Shown here: one piece after another, positions 25,801-34,249 of the stretch
Layout: every line of letters starts with the position of its first letter
How positions within the stretch are numbered: position 1 is the stretch's first letter
NCBI RefSeq assembly: GCF_007830595.1
Contig: NZ_VLLD01000015.1
Length of the DNA stretch: 64,000 bases
Direction: 5' to 3' (one strand)
Origin: Treponema_B putidum
GTDB lineage: Bacteria > Spirochaetota > Spirochaetia > Treponematales > Treponemataceae
The notes under the pieces: model-generated
Databases searched by the model: none
Told to the model about the DNA's origin: nothing
What the model saw: the letters and a program-made list of their open reading frames with translations, nothing else
Translations under genes and position numbers: made by a program

Positions 25801-27085
25801 CAGGCTCAAAGGCCTGAATACCCAAGCGGTGGAGAGTCGGAGCACGGTTTAAAAGAACCGGATGTTCGCTTACAACCTCATCAAGGACAGCGAAAACTTC
25901 GGCAGCTTCCTGCTCAACAAGAAGTTTAGCCTTTTTAATATTGGAAACGACTTCCTTTTGAACAAGTTTTTTCATTATAAAGGGTTTGAATAGCTCCAAG
26001 GCCATCTTTGTGGGCAAACCGCACTGCCAAAGTTTGAGCTCGGGGCCTACAACGATAACTGATCGGCCTGAATAATCAACACGTTTACCTAAAAGGTTTT
26101 GGCGGAACCTTCCCTGTTTTCCCTTTAAAAGGTCTGAAATCGATTTTAAGGGTCTATTTGAAGCTCCCTTAATAGCCTTTTTACGCTTTGAGTTATCAAA
26201 TAAAGCATCAACCGCTTCTTGGAGCATTCTCTTTTCGTTCCTGATAATAATATCGGGAGCCTTTAATTCCATGAGTTTACTCAAACGGCTGTTTCGGTGG
26301 ATAACTCTTCTGTATAAATCATTAAGGTCGGAGGTTGCAAAGCGGCCTCCGTCAAGCTGAACCATGGGGCGTAAATCCGGAGGAATAACCGGAATAACAT
26401 CAAGAATCATCCATTCGGGTTTGTTGCCCGATGCTCTAAAATTTTCGACTATTTCGATTCTGCGTAAAAGGCGTTGATCGCTTTTTGCACCTTTTTCAAT
26501 CATTTTAGCACGGAGCTGGGCTGCAAGTTCATCTAAATTTATGTTTTGAAGAAGGGTTTTAATAGCCCCTGCTCCCATACCTGCAGTAAAGGCGGCTCCA
26601 TAGCGCTCGTGAGCATCCCTGTACTCATCCTCAGTTAAAAGCTGCATGGGTTCTAAGTCTGTATCGTTTGCATCTATAACAATGTATTTTTCGTAGTACA
26701 AAACAGATCTTAGGGCTGCAACCTGCAAGTTAAGCAAAAGTCCCATTCGGCTCGGTACCGAGCGGTAATACCAAATATGAGAAACGGGAGCTGCAAGTTC
26801 TATGTGCCCCATACGTTCACGACGGACTTTAAAATGAGTAACCTCAACACCGCAGCGGTCGCAGATAACGCCCTTATAACGGATTGATTTAAATTTTCCG
26901 CAAAAACATTCCCATTCCTTTGTAGTTCCGAATATTCTTTCGCAAAACAAGCCGTCCCTCTCAGGGCGCAAGGTTCGGTAATTGATTGTTTCAGGCTTTT
27001 TTACTTCCCCGTAGGACCAAGCCCTTATAGTATCGGGTGAAGCAAGTTTTATCATCAAGCTGTCAAAATCTTGTATATCTCTCAT
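22811..27085 (-). CDS. rpoC: RpoC, RNA polymerase beta' subunit
   Basis: 1424 residues, full length. It has the N-terminal zinc site (CFCGKFKSIRYKGVICDRCG), the active-site magnesium loop NADFDGDQM, the lid/rudder region KQGRFRQNLLGKRVDYSGRS, the trigger-loop/bridge-helix regions (GLMSKPTGDIIELPI; TDTALKTSDAGYLTRRLVD) and the second zinc site (CESKHGVCVKCYGRDLA). The catalytic core polymerises RNA together with beta. It is last in the ribosomal protein-rpo operon, 21 bp after rpoB. No rpsL/rpsG/fusA follows here; a GC-rich folded region does. Confidence 0.99.
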   Translation of the reverse strand: MRDIQDFDSLMIKLASPDTIRAWSYGEVKKPETINYRTLRPERDGLFCERIFGTTKEWECFCGKFKSIRYKGVICDRCGVEVTHFKVRRERMGHIELAAPVSHIWYYRSVPSRMGLLLNLQVAALRSVLYYEKYIVIDANDTDLEPMQLLTEDEYRDAHERYGAAFTAGMGAGAIKTLLQNINLDELAAQLRAKMIEKGAKSDQRLLRRIEIVENFRASGNKPEWMILDVIPVIPPDLRPMVQLDGGRFATSDLNDLYRRVIHRNSRLSKLMELKAPDIIIRNEKRMLQEAVDALFDNSKRKKAIKGASNRPLKSISDLLKGKQGRFRQNLLGKRVDYSGRSVIVVGPELKLWQCGLPTKMALELFKPFIMKKLVQKEVVSNIKKAKLLVEQEAAEVFAVLDEVVSEHPVLLNRAPTLHRLGIQAFEPVLVEGKAIRLHPLVCKAFNADFDGDQMAIHVPLTQAAQMECWTLMLSARNLLDPANGKTIVFPTQDMVLGLYYLTKERALPEGKKERRYSSVAEVLMAAECHAVGWQEPVLIDYETEPGKIETVRTTPGRILFNEEMPEGVPFTNDALNDKKIRKLIEGVFKAKGPWLAVQLLDKLKAVGYKYATYFGATLSMEDMIIPPEKAGMLEKANKEVLEIYNQYKGGHITQEERYNRVVDVWQKTNSNLKEILMNRLQEDKGGFNTIHMMETSGARGSKDQINQLAGMRGLMSKPTGDIIELPIRSNFKEGLNVMEFFISTNGARKGLTDTALKTSDAGYLTRRLVDIAQNVVVNEEDCGTINGIEYAAIKRGDEIRESLSERIAGKYTLERVIHPITGELLIDVNEYITDETAKKIEEAGVETVKLRTVLTCESKHGVCVKCYGRDLARNRIVRIGEAVGIIAAQSIGQPGTQLTMRTFHEGGTASKNVEENRIVFNDYSIIVRGIKGSYVTLKNGHFLFTRKGEFTFSRVLNEYALKKGETPLVSTGTRVVKGNPLYTLKNGKEVLSENIAIAEVRDNIIYLTGQDQTIEIRNGSEVIVKENEVIKAGETIGTFDPFADPILAEYDGFVRFEDILPGTTLKEEADEETGVVEKRISDAHFDKMQPRIFISDESGNPVGEDSYFLPGGAQLLVEEGQEIKAGAILAKIAKESVKTKDITGGLPRVSELLEARKPKSPAVLAAIAGVVTIKKGLLKGKRTIMVRDEYGHDVKHLVPIGKRMLVRDGDTVKAGEPLCDGSFDPHDILNILGENALQNYLMKEIKEVYDAQGVTINDKHVGIIVRQMLRKVKIVSVGDTKFIFDQQIDKYRFHEENKRVKEEGGQPAVARPMFQGITKAALNIDSFISAASFQETTKVLTNAAIAGSSDELRGLKENVIIGHLIPAGTGMKQYRDIKLFDKNKSDLDVQMNEILERRRLEAEAAQALEEKELIEEESFLDDI

Positions 27086-27106
27086 AATCTTTCCCTCTCC
27101 TTTCCG

Positions 27107-30100
27107 TTAAAAGTTAGTACTCGTTTTTTCGCGTTTAATTAGCTCTTCATCCCTTTCGGTTAAAGGAATTTGCTGACCCTTTGCGTCATAGATTGTAAAG
27201 TCGAGAGCTAAGCCTCTTAATTCCTGAACCAATACGTTAAAGGATTCGGGGATACCGGCAGAGCTTGAAGGCTCGCCCTTAACGATGGATTCATATATTT
27301 TAGACCGTCCGTGCATATCGTCGGACTTGATTGTGATAAGCTCCTGTAATGTGTTGGCAGCACCATAGGCTTCAAGTGCCCAAACTTCCATTTCTCCCAA
27401 GCGCTGGCCGCCGAACTGGGCCTTACCGCCCAAGGGCTGCTGAGTAACAAGAGAATAGGGGCCTGTTGACCGTGCATGCATCTTGTCGTCTACCAAGTGA
27501 GCCAGCTTTAAAAAGTAGATAACACCGACAAAGACATCGTTTTCAAAGAGGCGGCCGGTTAAACCGTCTCTGAGTTTTACCTTAGAATTTGTAGGATAAC
27601 CTGCGGCCTTGAGCTTTGCTTCAATCTGCTCCATGCTGGGAGACTCAAAAACGGGAGATTCGTACCACTCATTCAATTTTAATCCTGCAAGGCCTAGCTC
27701 CGATTCCAAAATCTGTCCGACATTCATTCGGGATGGAACGCCGAGCGGGTTTAGACAAATATCGAGCGGTGTTCCGTCTTCCATGTAGGGCATATCTTCT
27801 TCGGGGAGAATTCTGGCTACAAGCCCCTTGTTTCCGTGGCGGCCTGCCATCTTATCTCCCTCTCGGAGCTTCCTCTTTGTGGCGATTAAAACTTTTACAA
27901 CCTCATCTACACCGGGACTCAAGTCATCTCCCTGATCCCTCTTTAAGCGCTGAACATCGATAACCGTGCCCTCAGTTCCGTGGGGAACACGCAGGGAGGT
28001 ATCCCGCACTTCCTTAGCCTTTTCACCGAAGATAGAATTAAGGAGCTTAAACTCAGGGGTTGTATCGCTTTCGCTCTTGGGGGTAACCTTTCCTACAAGG
28101 ATGTCTCCGGGCTTTACCTTAGAGCCGATCCGTATAATACCTTCACTGTCGAGGTCATCCAAGCTCTTTTCGGACTTATTCGGAATATCACAGGTCATCT
28201 TTTCGGCACCCAGCTTTGTTTCCCGAACATCGGTTGAAAGCTCTTTTATATGAATAGAAGTGAACATATCTTCTTTTACAACTCTGCGTGAAATTAAAAT
28301 AGCATCCTCATAGTTGTAACCGTTCCAAGGAACAAAGCCTACAAGGATGTTTCGGCCTAGGGCCAACTCTCCGTTATAGGTTGCAGGCCCGTCAGCTATG
28401 GGCTGTCCTTCTTTTACGGCATCTCCCACATTTACGATGGGGCGCTGATGATAGCATGTTTCTTGGTTAGTCCTTTGATATTTTAAGAGAGTGTATTCGT
28501 CCTTATCTTCTTTATTTTTTCCCTTTTCGGGGGAGATAATAATCTGATCGGAAGAAACGAACTCAACCTTCCCCGCCCTCTTTGCCTTAATCAAAACGCC
28601 CGAATCATAGGCGCACTTTTTTTCCATACCGGTTCCGACACGGGGCGGCTCAGGGAAAACAAGAGGAACGGCCTGGCGCTGCATGTTAGAACCCATGAGG
28701 GCACGGTTAGCATCGTCATGCTCAAGGAAGGGAATTAGAGAAGCCGAAACGGATATAATCTGTTTCGGAGAAACATCCATGTACTGAATATCTTTCGGGC
28801 TTCTTGAAGTATAGTCTCCAAGTCTTCGGCATGAAACCTGATCCGTATTGATTTTTCCATCCTTTCCTATAGCGGAAGAAACCTGACCTATAAAGTACTT
28901 GTCTTCATCCATTGCAGACAAGTATTCGATTTCTCGTGTAGCAACCCCGTTTACAACCTTTACATAGGGGGCTTCCAAAAAACCGTATTCGTTTACACGG
29001 GCATAGTTTGCCATAGAAACTATGAGTCCTATATTCGGGCCTTCAGGGGTCTCGATCGGGCACATTCTTCCGTAGTGGGTATAGTGAACTTCACGGACCT
29101 CAAAGCCCGCCCTGTCTCGTGAAAGACCGCCGGGGCCTAAAGCGTTAAGACGGCGCTTATGAGTAAGCTCGGCCAAGGGGTTTACCTGATCCATGAACTG
29201 GGACAATTGGCTTGCCCCGAAAAATTCTTTGATAGCTGCAACAATGGGCTTAATGGAAATTAAGTCCTGAGGTTTGATGGTATCCATCTCCTTGGAGCTC
29301 ATCCTGTCGCGGGCAATACGTTCCATTCTGGAGAAGGCTTTTTTTAGAACATCGGTCATAATTTCGCCGACTGACCTAATTCTCCTGTTACCCAGATGGT
29401 CAATATCGTCAACACTTTCTTCTCCTATGTAGACCTTGATCAAAAGCTTCATCGTTTTAAAGATGTCTTCTTCAATTAAGGTTGTGCCTTGCACATCATC
29501 GGGATAGTCGAATTTTTTGTTTAATTTATATCGGCCGACCTTACCTATATCGTATCGGCGGGCCGTAAAGAACATATTGTGCAGGTCTTCTTTTGCATTT
29601 TCGTATGTAATAGGATCTCCCGGACGTATAACGCTGTAGACTGCGTTTAAGGCATCTTCAACTGTCGGCTCATCGTTTACGGCAGGGTCGGGAGTATACT
29701 TAATTTCCTCTCTTTCAAAGCAGTTGATGATGATCTGAGAATCCAAAGAATCCTTTGCCTTAAAGTCGATTATCGTTATCTTTTTAACTCCGCTTTGAAT
29801 TAAATCGTCTATGTTATGGGGATGGATCTTTTCACCGGCTTGATGCATTTTCCGTTTTTCGCCATCCTCACCTTTCACAAAAACATCACGGGCTAAAACT
29901 TGACCGATCAGTTCTTCATATTCCGACCTGTCGGCAGATATTTTTGCCGTCTTAGTCTTATAGAAAAGGTCGATAATTTTTTCTCTTGTATCATATCCGA
30001 GAGCGCGTAAAAATATCGTACCTAAAATTCGCTTTTTACTGTCTAGCTTTGCATAAATAAGCTCTTTTTTCTGATCTATTTCAAATTCAAGCCATGTTCC

Positions 30101-30610
30101 GCGGTAGGGAATAATGCGGCTTGAGTAAACGCCTTTTTCATGCGAAAAGATTACACCCGGCGAACGGTGAATCTGAGAAACTACAACCCGTTCCGCTCCG
30201 TTGATAATAAAGGTTCCTCTTTCAGTCATTAACGGAATATCGCCCATATATATGTTTTTGCGGCGTATTTCTTTAGTTTCTTTAAAAAATAAATCTATTT
30301 CGGCTTTTAAGGGAACAGAATATGTTAAACCCTTTTGTTTACATTCAATTTCTGAAAATTTAATACTGTCATAATCGAGAGAATAGGAAAGATATTGCAA
30401 AGCCATGTCTTCATTTATACTTTCTATAGGAAAAGTTGTATTAAAAACCGATTCTAAACCCTCAATATCGGCCTCATCCGTCTTTTTTTCTTTGTTTAAA
30501 AATTTATTGTAAGATTGAATCTGAATATCTATAAGGTTAGGAAGTTCCATAAAATTCGGAACATCCTTACCATAATATCTTCGATCTATCTTTTGGCCTC
30601 TTGCAAACAT
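27107..30610 (-). CDS. rpoB: RpoB, RNA polymerase beta subunit (Asn at the rifampicin position)
   Basis: 1167 residues. The rifampicin region is unmistakable: GASQLSQFMDQVNPLAELTH, then KRRLNALGPGG and RDRAGFEVREVH. Residue Asn489 (codon at 29146-29144) occupies the place of E. coli Ser531. Other landmarks are ETPEGPNIGLI, GRNILVGFVPWNGYNYEDA, GRHGNKGLVARILPEEDMP and the C-terminal GGKAQFGGQRLGEMEVWALE clamp motif. It forms the catalytic core with beta'. It is preceded by 147 bp containing two hairpins that can attenuate read-through from rplL. Confidence 0.99.
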   Translation of the reverse strand: MFARGQKIDRRYYGKDVPNFMELPNLIDIQIQSYNKFLNKEKKTDEADIEGLESVFNTTFPIESINEDMALQYLSYSLDYDSIKFSEIECKQKGLTYSVPLKAEIDLFFKETKEIRRKNIYMGDIPLMTERGTFIINGAERVVVSQIHRSPGVIFSHEKGVYSSRIIPYRGTWLEFEIDQKKELIYAKLDSKKRILGTIFLRALGYDTREKIIDLFYKTKTAKISADRSEYEELIGQVLARDVFVKGEDGEKRKMHQAGEKIHPHNIDDLIQSGVKKITIIDFKAKDSLDSQIIINCFEREEIKYTPDPAVNDEPTVEDALNAVYSVIRPGDPITYENAKEDLHNMFFTARRYDIGKVGRYKLNKKFDYPDDVQGTTLIEEDIFKTMKLLIKVYIGEESVDDIDHLGNRRIRSVGEIMTDVLKKAFSRMERIARDRMSSKEMDTIKPQDLISIKPIVAAIKEFFGASQLSQFMDQVNPLAELTHKRRLNALGPGGLSRDRAGFEVREVHYTHYGRMCPIETPEGPNIGLIVSMANYARVNEYGFLEAPYVKVVNGVATREIEYLSAMDEDKYFIGQVSSAIGKDGKINTDQVSCRRLGDYTSRSPKDIQYMDVSPKQIISVSASLIPFLEHDDANRALMGSNMQRQAVPLVFPEPPRVGTGMEKKCAYDSGVLIKAKRAGKVEFVSSDQIIISPEKGKNKEDKDEYTLLKYQRTNQETCYHQRPIVNVGDAVKEGQPIADGPATYNGELALGRNILVGFVPWNGYNYEDAILISRRVVKEDMFTSIHIKELSTDVRETKLGAEKMTCDIPNKSEKSLDDLDSEGIIRIGSKVKPGDILVGKVTPKSESDTTPEFKLLNSIFGEKAKEVRDTSLRVPHGTEGTVIDVQRLKRDQGDDLSPGVDEVVKVLIATKRKLREGDKMAGRHGNKGLVARILPEEDMPYMEDGTPLDICLNPLGVPSRMNVGQILESELGLAGLKLNEWYESPVFESPSMEQIEAKLKAAGYPTNSKVKLRDGLTGRLFENDVFVGVIYFLKLAHLVDDKMHARSTGPYSLVTQQPLGGKAQFGGQRLGEMEVWALEAYGAANTLQELITIKSDDMHGRSKIYESIVKGEPSSSAGIPESFNVLVQELRGLALDFTIYDAKGQQIPLTERDEELIKREKTSTNF

Positions 30611-30642
30611 TCCTTACCCCCAATTTTATATTTAATCACAAA

Positions 30643-30674
30643 AAGACTTCCTGAAAATTCATACAGGAAGTCTT
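30643..30674 (-). terminator. rplL-rpoB attenuator hairpin
   Basis: AAGACTTCCTG (30643-30653) and its exact complement (30664-30674) form an 11-bp stem. On the minus strand it is followed by a T run (TCTTTTTG), the shape of an intrinsic terminator, 33 bp before the rpoB ATG. Partial termination here would lower rpoBC expression relative to ribosomal proteins. Confidence 0.75.
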
Positions 30675-30697
30675 AGAGAAAATTTATTGTTTATGAT

Positions 30698-30726
30698 GTT
30701 ATGCTTCTTTTAAAAAGAAGCATAAC
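30698..30726 (-). other. second hairpin between rplL and rpoB
   Basis: GTTATGCTTCTT (30698-30709) pairs perfectly with 30715-30726. There is no T run after it on the minus strand. It may be a processing site or part of the attenuator. Confidence 0.5.
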
Positions 30727-30757
30727 AATGTCCGGCTTAAAACCGGTATTTTGCTTA

Positions 30758-31147
30758 TTAAGCAATTTCAACTTCACCGCCGGCGGCTGTAATAGCTTCC
30801 TTAATCTTGGCTGCTTCTTCTTTAGAAACATCTTCTTTAAGAACTTTCGGAGCTCCTTCAACAAGCTCTTTAGCTTCCTTCAAGCCGAGGCCGGGAATAA
30901 CGTTTCGAACTTCCTTGATAACACCGATTTTTTTACCGGGATCAGCGAGGCCTTTAAGAGTAACGGTAAATTCCGTCTTCTCTTCTTCAGCGGTTCCGCC
31001 TCCTGCAGCTCCGCCTGCAACTACTGCAACGGGAGCAGCGGCTGTTACGCCGAATTTTTCTTCCATAGCTTTGATAAGCTCGGAAAGTTCGAGAATCGTT
31101 TTTTCGCCGATTGCTTCAATAATTTGTTCATTTGTTAATGCTGCCAT
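30758..31147 (-). CDS. rplL: Ribosomal protein L7/L12
   Basis: 129 residues. The N-terminal dimerisation helices (IIEAIGEKTILELSELIKAM) are followed by an Ala/Gly-rich hinge (AAAPVAVVAGGAAGG) and the C-terminal factor-binding domain (EFTVTLKGLADPGKKIGVIK, then GLGLKEAKELVEGAPKVLKE). It forms the L12 stalk on L10 and recruits translation GTPases. It is separated from rplJ by about 120 bp with short inverted repeats (AATCTTTT/AAAAGATT). The start has AAGGAGA. Confidence 0.98.
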   Translation of the reverse strand: MAALTNEQIIEAIGEKTILELSELIKAMEEKFGVTAAAPVAVVAGGAAGGGTAEEEKTEFTVTLKGLADPGKKIGVIKEVRNVIPGLGLKEAKELVEGAPKVLKEDVSKEEAAKIKEAITAAGGEVEIA

Positions 31148-31269
31148 ATTATCTTCTCCTTAAATTTAAAATTTTGTGCTTTTAAGCACCTTAAGCAGAC
31201 AGGGGGCAAGCCTTTGAAGCCTGACTGCTTAAAAATCTTTTCGGAAAACTCCTAAAAGATTCCTTAGTT

Positions 31270-31848
31270 TTAAGCCTCTGAAGCAGAAGCTTCAGCTTTT
31301 GCTTCTGCGGGAGCACCGGCTTGAGCATCACCCTGAGGACCGCCATCGAGGCCGCCCTTATCCACAATCGCCTGTAAGGTACGTACAAACTTGGAAGTTG
31401 TAGCATTGACTGTAGACATAAACATTGCAATAAGGTCTTTTTTGCCGGGAAGTTTTGAAAACGCCTCAATTTGTTTGGCATCATAAATTTCACCGTCAAC
31501 TACCGCACCCTTAATTACAAGAGCCGGAGTATCTTTTGCATATTCAAACAAGGTTTTTGCAGCAAGGTTTGCATCTTCTGAAATCATTGCCAAGGCTGTA
31601 GGCCCTGTTAACCAAGAATCTACATCCTTAATATCGGCATCTTCAAAAGCAATGCGTGCAAAATTATTACGTACAACCTTGTATGTGCAAGCATTTTCCC
31701 TAAGCTTTTTGCGGAGCTCGGTAATCTGCTCAACCTTTAAGCCTCTGTACTCGGTAAAAATAAAAGCGGAGGAGGCTTTTACATCTTTTTTGATGTTTTC
31801 AATCGCTTCGATTTTTTGGCTATTCGGATTTTTTGTTCTTAATGCCAT
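31270..31848 (-). CDS. rplJ: Ribosomal protein L10
   Basis: 192 residues, somewhat longer than the usual 165-175 because of an Ala/Glu-rich tail. The core shows SSAFIFTEYRGLKVEQITEL, LRENACTYKVVRNNFARIA and LTGPTALAMI. L10 anchors L7/L12 dimers to the large subunit, and in many bacteria represses its own operon. It starts one base after rplA ends (same strand). Confidence 0.97.
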   Translation of the reverse strand: MALRTKNPNSQKIEAIENIKKDVKASSAFIFTEYRGLKVEQITELRKKLRENACTYKVVRNNFARIAFEDADIKDVDSWLTGPTALAMISEDANLAAKTLFEYAKDTPALVIKGAVVDGEIYDAKQIEAFSKLPGKKDLIAMFMSTVNATTSKFVRTLQAIVDKGGLDGGPQGDAQAGAPAEAKAEASASEA

Positions 31849-31849
31849 T

Positions 31850-32530
31850 TTACTCTCCTACCTTATAATCAACCCAAACGCCGGGGCCCATTGTCGAACT
31901 TATCGATACGGATCTGATATAGTCGCCTTTTGCATCGGCAGGCTTTTTTCTCATCGTTTCGTTTATAAGAGCCTGTACGTTTTCTACAATTTTGGAAGAA
32001 TCCATAGAGACTTTTCCTACAGGGAGGTGCACAACCCCGCCCTTGTCGGCACGGAATTCCACACGGCCTTTCTTAAGCTCATTTATAGCGCTTGCAATAT
32101 CCGTGGTAACCGTTCCTGTTTTGGGGTTAGGCATTAAACCTCTACGGCCGAGAACCATACCCAAACGTCCTACATCCTTCATCATGTCAGGGGTAGCAAC
32201 GGCAATGTCAAAATCAAGCCAGCCTCCCTTTACCTTTTCAATGTATTCCGTAGAACCTGCATAGGCAGCTCCTGCATCAAGAGCTTCTTTTACTCTGTCA
32301 TCGGTACAAAAAACCAAAACTTTCTTTTCACCCCTAAACTGATGGGGTAGAACAAGGGTATCTCTAACACTCTGTCCCTTACCAAGGGTCAAACTTACAT
32401 GAACTTCGACTGTTTCATCGAATTTGGCGTATTTAAGCTCTTTGACAATATCAACAGCCTTGGGAAGCTCATAGGAAGCCGCAGAATCATACTTTGTAAT
32501 TGCATTTTTGTAATTTTTTCCGTGTCTCAT
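31850..32530 (-). CDS. rplA: Ribosomal protein L1
   Basis: 226 residues, typical for L1. Motifs: KFDETVEVHVSLTLGKGQSV, GMVLGRRGLMPNPKTGTVT, and SMDSSKIVENVQALINE. It binds 23S rRNA at the L1 stalk and moves E-site tRNA. In E. coli L1 represses rplK-rplA translation; whether that holds here is not visible. It begins one base after the rplK stop. Confidence 0.98.
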   Translation of the reverse strand: MRHGKNYKNAITKYDSAASYELPKAVDIVKELKYAKFDETVEVHVSLTLGKGQSVRDTLVLPHQFRGEKKVLVFCTDDRVKEALDAGAAYAGSTEYIEKVKGGWLDFDIAVATPDMMKDVGRLGMVLGRRGLMPNPKTGTVTTDIASAINELKKGRVEFRADKGGVVHLPVGKVSMDSSKIVENVQALINETMRKKPADAKGDYIRSVSISSTMGPGVWVDYKVGE

Positions 32531-32531
32531 A

Positions 32532-32963
32532 CTAACGCTCCACCTCTACACCCATACTTCGTGCAGTTCCTGCAATGATTTTTTTTGCAGCTTCAATGTC
32601 GTTTGCATTGATATCGGGCATCTTTGTTTTTGCGATTTCTTCCAATGCGGCCTTCGAAAGTTTTCCAACTTTTGCAGTAACCGATGCAGCAGAACCTTTT
32701 TCAATCTTACAGGCTTTTTTGATTAAAACCGATGCGGGCGGTGTTTTGAGGATAAAAGAAAAACTCTTATCGGCATATACCGTAATAACAACGGGGATAA
32801 CCAAACCGGGCTCCATGGACTTTGTACGGTCATTGAACTGCTGTACAAACTGAGGCGCACTTACACCGTGCGGACCTAAAGCCGGGCCTACAGGCGGCGC
32901 AGGAGTTGCTTTTCCTGCGGGACACTGAAGTTTAATCTGTGTCACAACCTTTTTCTTTGCCAT
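32532..32963 (-). CDS. rplK: Ribosomal protein L11
   Basis: 143 residues from the ATG at 32963 (MAKKKVVTQIKLQ), which has a good GGAG and matches the family N-terminus. A longer in-frame start at 33014 is rejected. Landmarks: CPAGKATPAPPVGPALGPHG, FVQQFNDRT, and IAGTARSMGVEVER at the C-terminus. It is part of the GTPase-associated centre. Confidence 0.98.
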   Translation of the reverse strand: MAKKKVVTQIKLQCPAGKATPAPPVGPALGPHGVSAPQFVQQFNDRTKSMEPGLVIPVVITVYADKSFSFILKTPPASVLIKKACKIEKGSAASVTAKVGKLSKAALEEIAKTKMPDINANDIEAAKKIIAGTARSMGVEVER

Positions 32964-33053
32964 CTTCTCTCCTTCCGGTACAAACGGAGATATCTCTCCT
33001 CCCGTAATATACAATTAAAGTGCAGGTAAAGGATACCGCACCTTATTTAAAAC

Positions 33054-33611
33054 TTAAATGATTTCAGCTTGAGACATTTCAACTTCAACCGGTGTAGTAC
33101 GGCCGAAAATTGCAACCATAACTCTTAACTTATTTTTATCTGCCATAACCTCATCAATAACGCCTGTAAATGAAGCAAAAGCGCCTTCAATGATTTTGAC
33201 ATGCTGTCCTTCACTGAAATTCTGAATAACCCTGATATTTTTATCACCCTTAATTTCACCGGTTTTTTGTAAAATTTCCTTTGCTTCTTCGGAAGAAATA
33301 GGCTGAGGTTTTTCATTACCTGCCGTACCCAAAAATCCGGTTACACCCTGAATTTTGCGGATTTCGGAACAAATGTTTTTCCAGCCAAGATCGGGAAGAT
33401 TCATCTCAACAAGCATATAGCCGGGGAGAAATTTACGCTTAACATTGCGCTTTTTTCCGCTCTTATTTTCTATTACAAGTTCTTCAGGTATTTTTATGTC
33501 CGTAACAAAATCTGCAGAAATAATGCCTTTTTCTATAAGAGTACGTATCGTTTTTTCAATTTTATTCTCATAGCCGGAATAGGTATGAAGAATATACCAA
33601 GCCTTAGCCAT
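33054..33611 (-). CDS. nusG: NusG transcription elongation/antitermination factor
   Basis: 185 residues. The NGN domain begins AKAWYILHTYSGYENKIEKT and includes KRKFLPGYMLVEM. The C-terminal KOW domain has SEGQHVKIIEGAFASFTGVI and TPVEVEMSQAEII. NusG binds RNA polymerase and couples it to Rho or the ribosome. It begins 3 bp after secE. Confidence 0.98.
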   Translation of the reverse strand: MAKAWYILHTYSGYENKIEKTIRTLIEKGIISADFVTDIKIPEELVIENKSGKKRNVKRKFLPGYMLVEMNLPDLGWKNICSEIRKIQGVTGFLGTAGNEKPQPISSEEAKEILQKTGEIKGDKNIRVIQNFSEGQHVKIIEGAFASFTGVIDEVMADKNKLRVMVAIFGRTTPVEVEMSQAEII

Positions 33612-33614
33612 TAC

Positions 33615-33794
33615 TTAAAAAATCCAACCTATGCAAGCTACAAAGAGAGCATCAAGCCCGCCGAGAAAAACAGCTACGATTAAGGTAGAAATCAAAACCA
33701 CCTTTACCGAAGACCCTACTTCAGAAGCCGTAGGCCAGACAACTTTTCTAAGCTCCCCTATACATTCTTTCCAAAAAGTTCCAATTTTAGCCAT
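33615..33794 (-). CDS. secE: SecE, preprotein translocase subunit
   Basis: A 59-residue protein read directly from the minus strand between nusG and tRNA-Trp. The sequence starts MAKIGTFWKECIGELRKVVW. The KVVWPT motif is diagnostic for the single-TM bacterial SecE, and one membrane span follows (about 30-56, VVLISTLIVAVFLGG...). SecE clamps SecY in the membrane channel. The secE-nusG order is nearly universal. Confidence 0.95.
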   Translation of the reverse strand: MAKIGTFWKECIGELRKVVWPTASEVGSSVKVVLISTLIVAVFLGGLDALFVACIGWIF

Positions 33795-33819
33795 AAAAAC
33801 CTCGTTTTTTTTTAAAATA

Positions 33820-33892
33820 CAGGCCAGGAAGGACTCGAACCCTCAACATTCGGTTTTGGAGACCGACGCTCTACCATTGGAGCTACTGACCT
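33820..33892 (-). tRNA. tRNA-Trp (CCA)
   Basis: A 73-nt cloverleaf on the minus strand. The acceptor is AGGTCAG/CTGGCCT, the anticodon stem TCGGT/ACCGA encloses loop CTCCAAA (anticodon CCA), and the T-loop is GTTCGAGTC. The 3' CCA is not encoded. It lies between rpmG and secE, inside the operon. Confidence 0.95.
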
Positions 33893-33938
33893 AATTGAAC
33901 CTAGACCCTGCATCCTAAACAGACACGGGTCTATTCGG

Positions 33939-34109
33939 TTATTTTATCTTTGTTTCCTTATGCAATGTATGCTTTCGATCAAAAGAACAATACTTCATCA
34001 GCTCAAGCTTACCTTGAATGTTTTTTCTGTTCTTAGATGTAGTATAATTCTTTCTTTTACATTCGCTGCATTGAAGAGCTATGAGCTCTACAGCCGTTTT
34101 TTTAGCCAT
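33939..34109 (-). CDS. rpmG: Ribosomal protein L33
   Basis: 56 residues read directly on the minus strand; the start has GGAGG. It begins MAKKTAVELIALQCSECKRK and ends KHTLHKETKIK, the L33 signature. It keeps CxxC (Cys14, Cys17) and Cys41, but the usual fourth zinc ligand (CPxC form) is replaced by CSFD, so zinc binding is doubtful. It is located between tRNA-Thr and tRNA-Trp. Confidence 0.95.
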   Translation of the reverse strand: MAKKTAVELIALQCSECKRKNYTTSKNRKNIQGKLELMKYCSFDRKHTLHKETKIK

Positions 34110-34150
34110 TACTTTACCCTCCGCAAAATTCTAGGTCATCGTTTCCGAAA

Positions 34151-34223
34151 AGCTCCCGAGCAGAATTGAACTGCTGACCCCAACCTTACCATGGTTGTGC
34201 TCTGCCGACTGAGCTACAGGAGC
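34151..34223 (-). tRNA. tRNA-Thr (GGT)
   Basis: 73 nt on the minus strand. The acceptor is GCTCCTG/CGGGAGC, the anticodon stem CAACC/GGTTG has loop ATGGTAA (anticodon GGT), and the T-arm is AGCAG/CTGCT with loop TTCAATT. No encoded CCA. It is the first product of the rpmG-rpoC transcription unit. Confidence 0.95.
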
Positions 34224-34249
34224 AAAATGCCCACAAAATAGGTTCGTGC

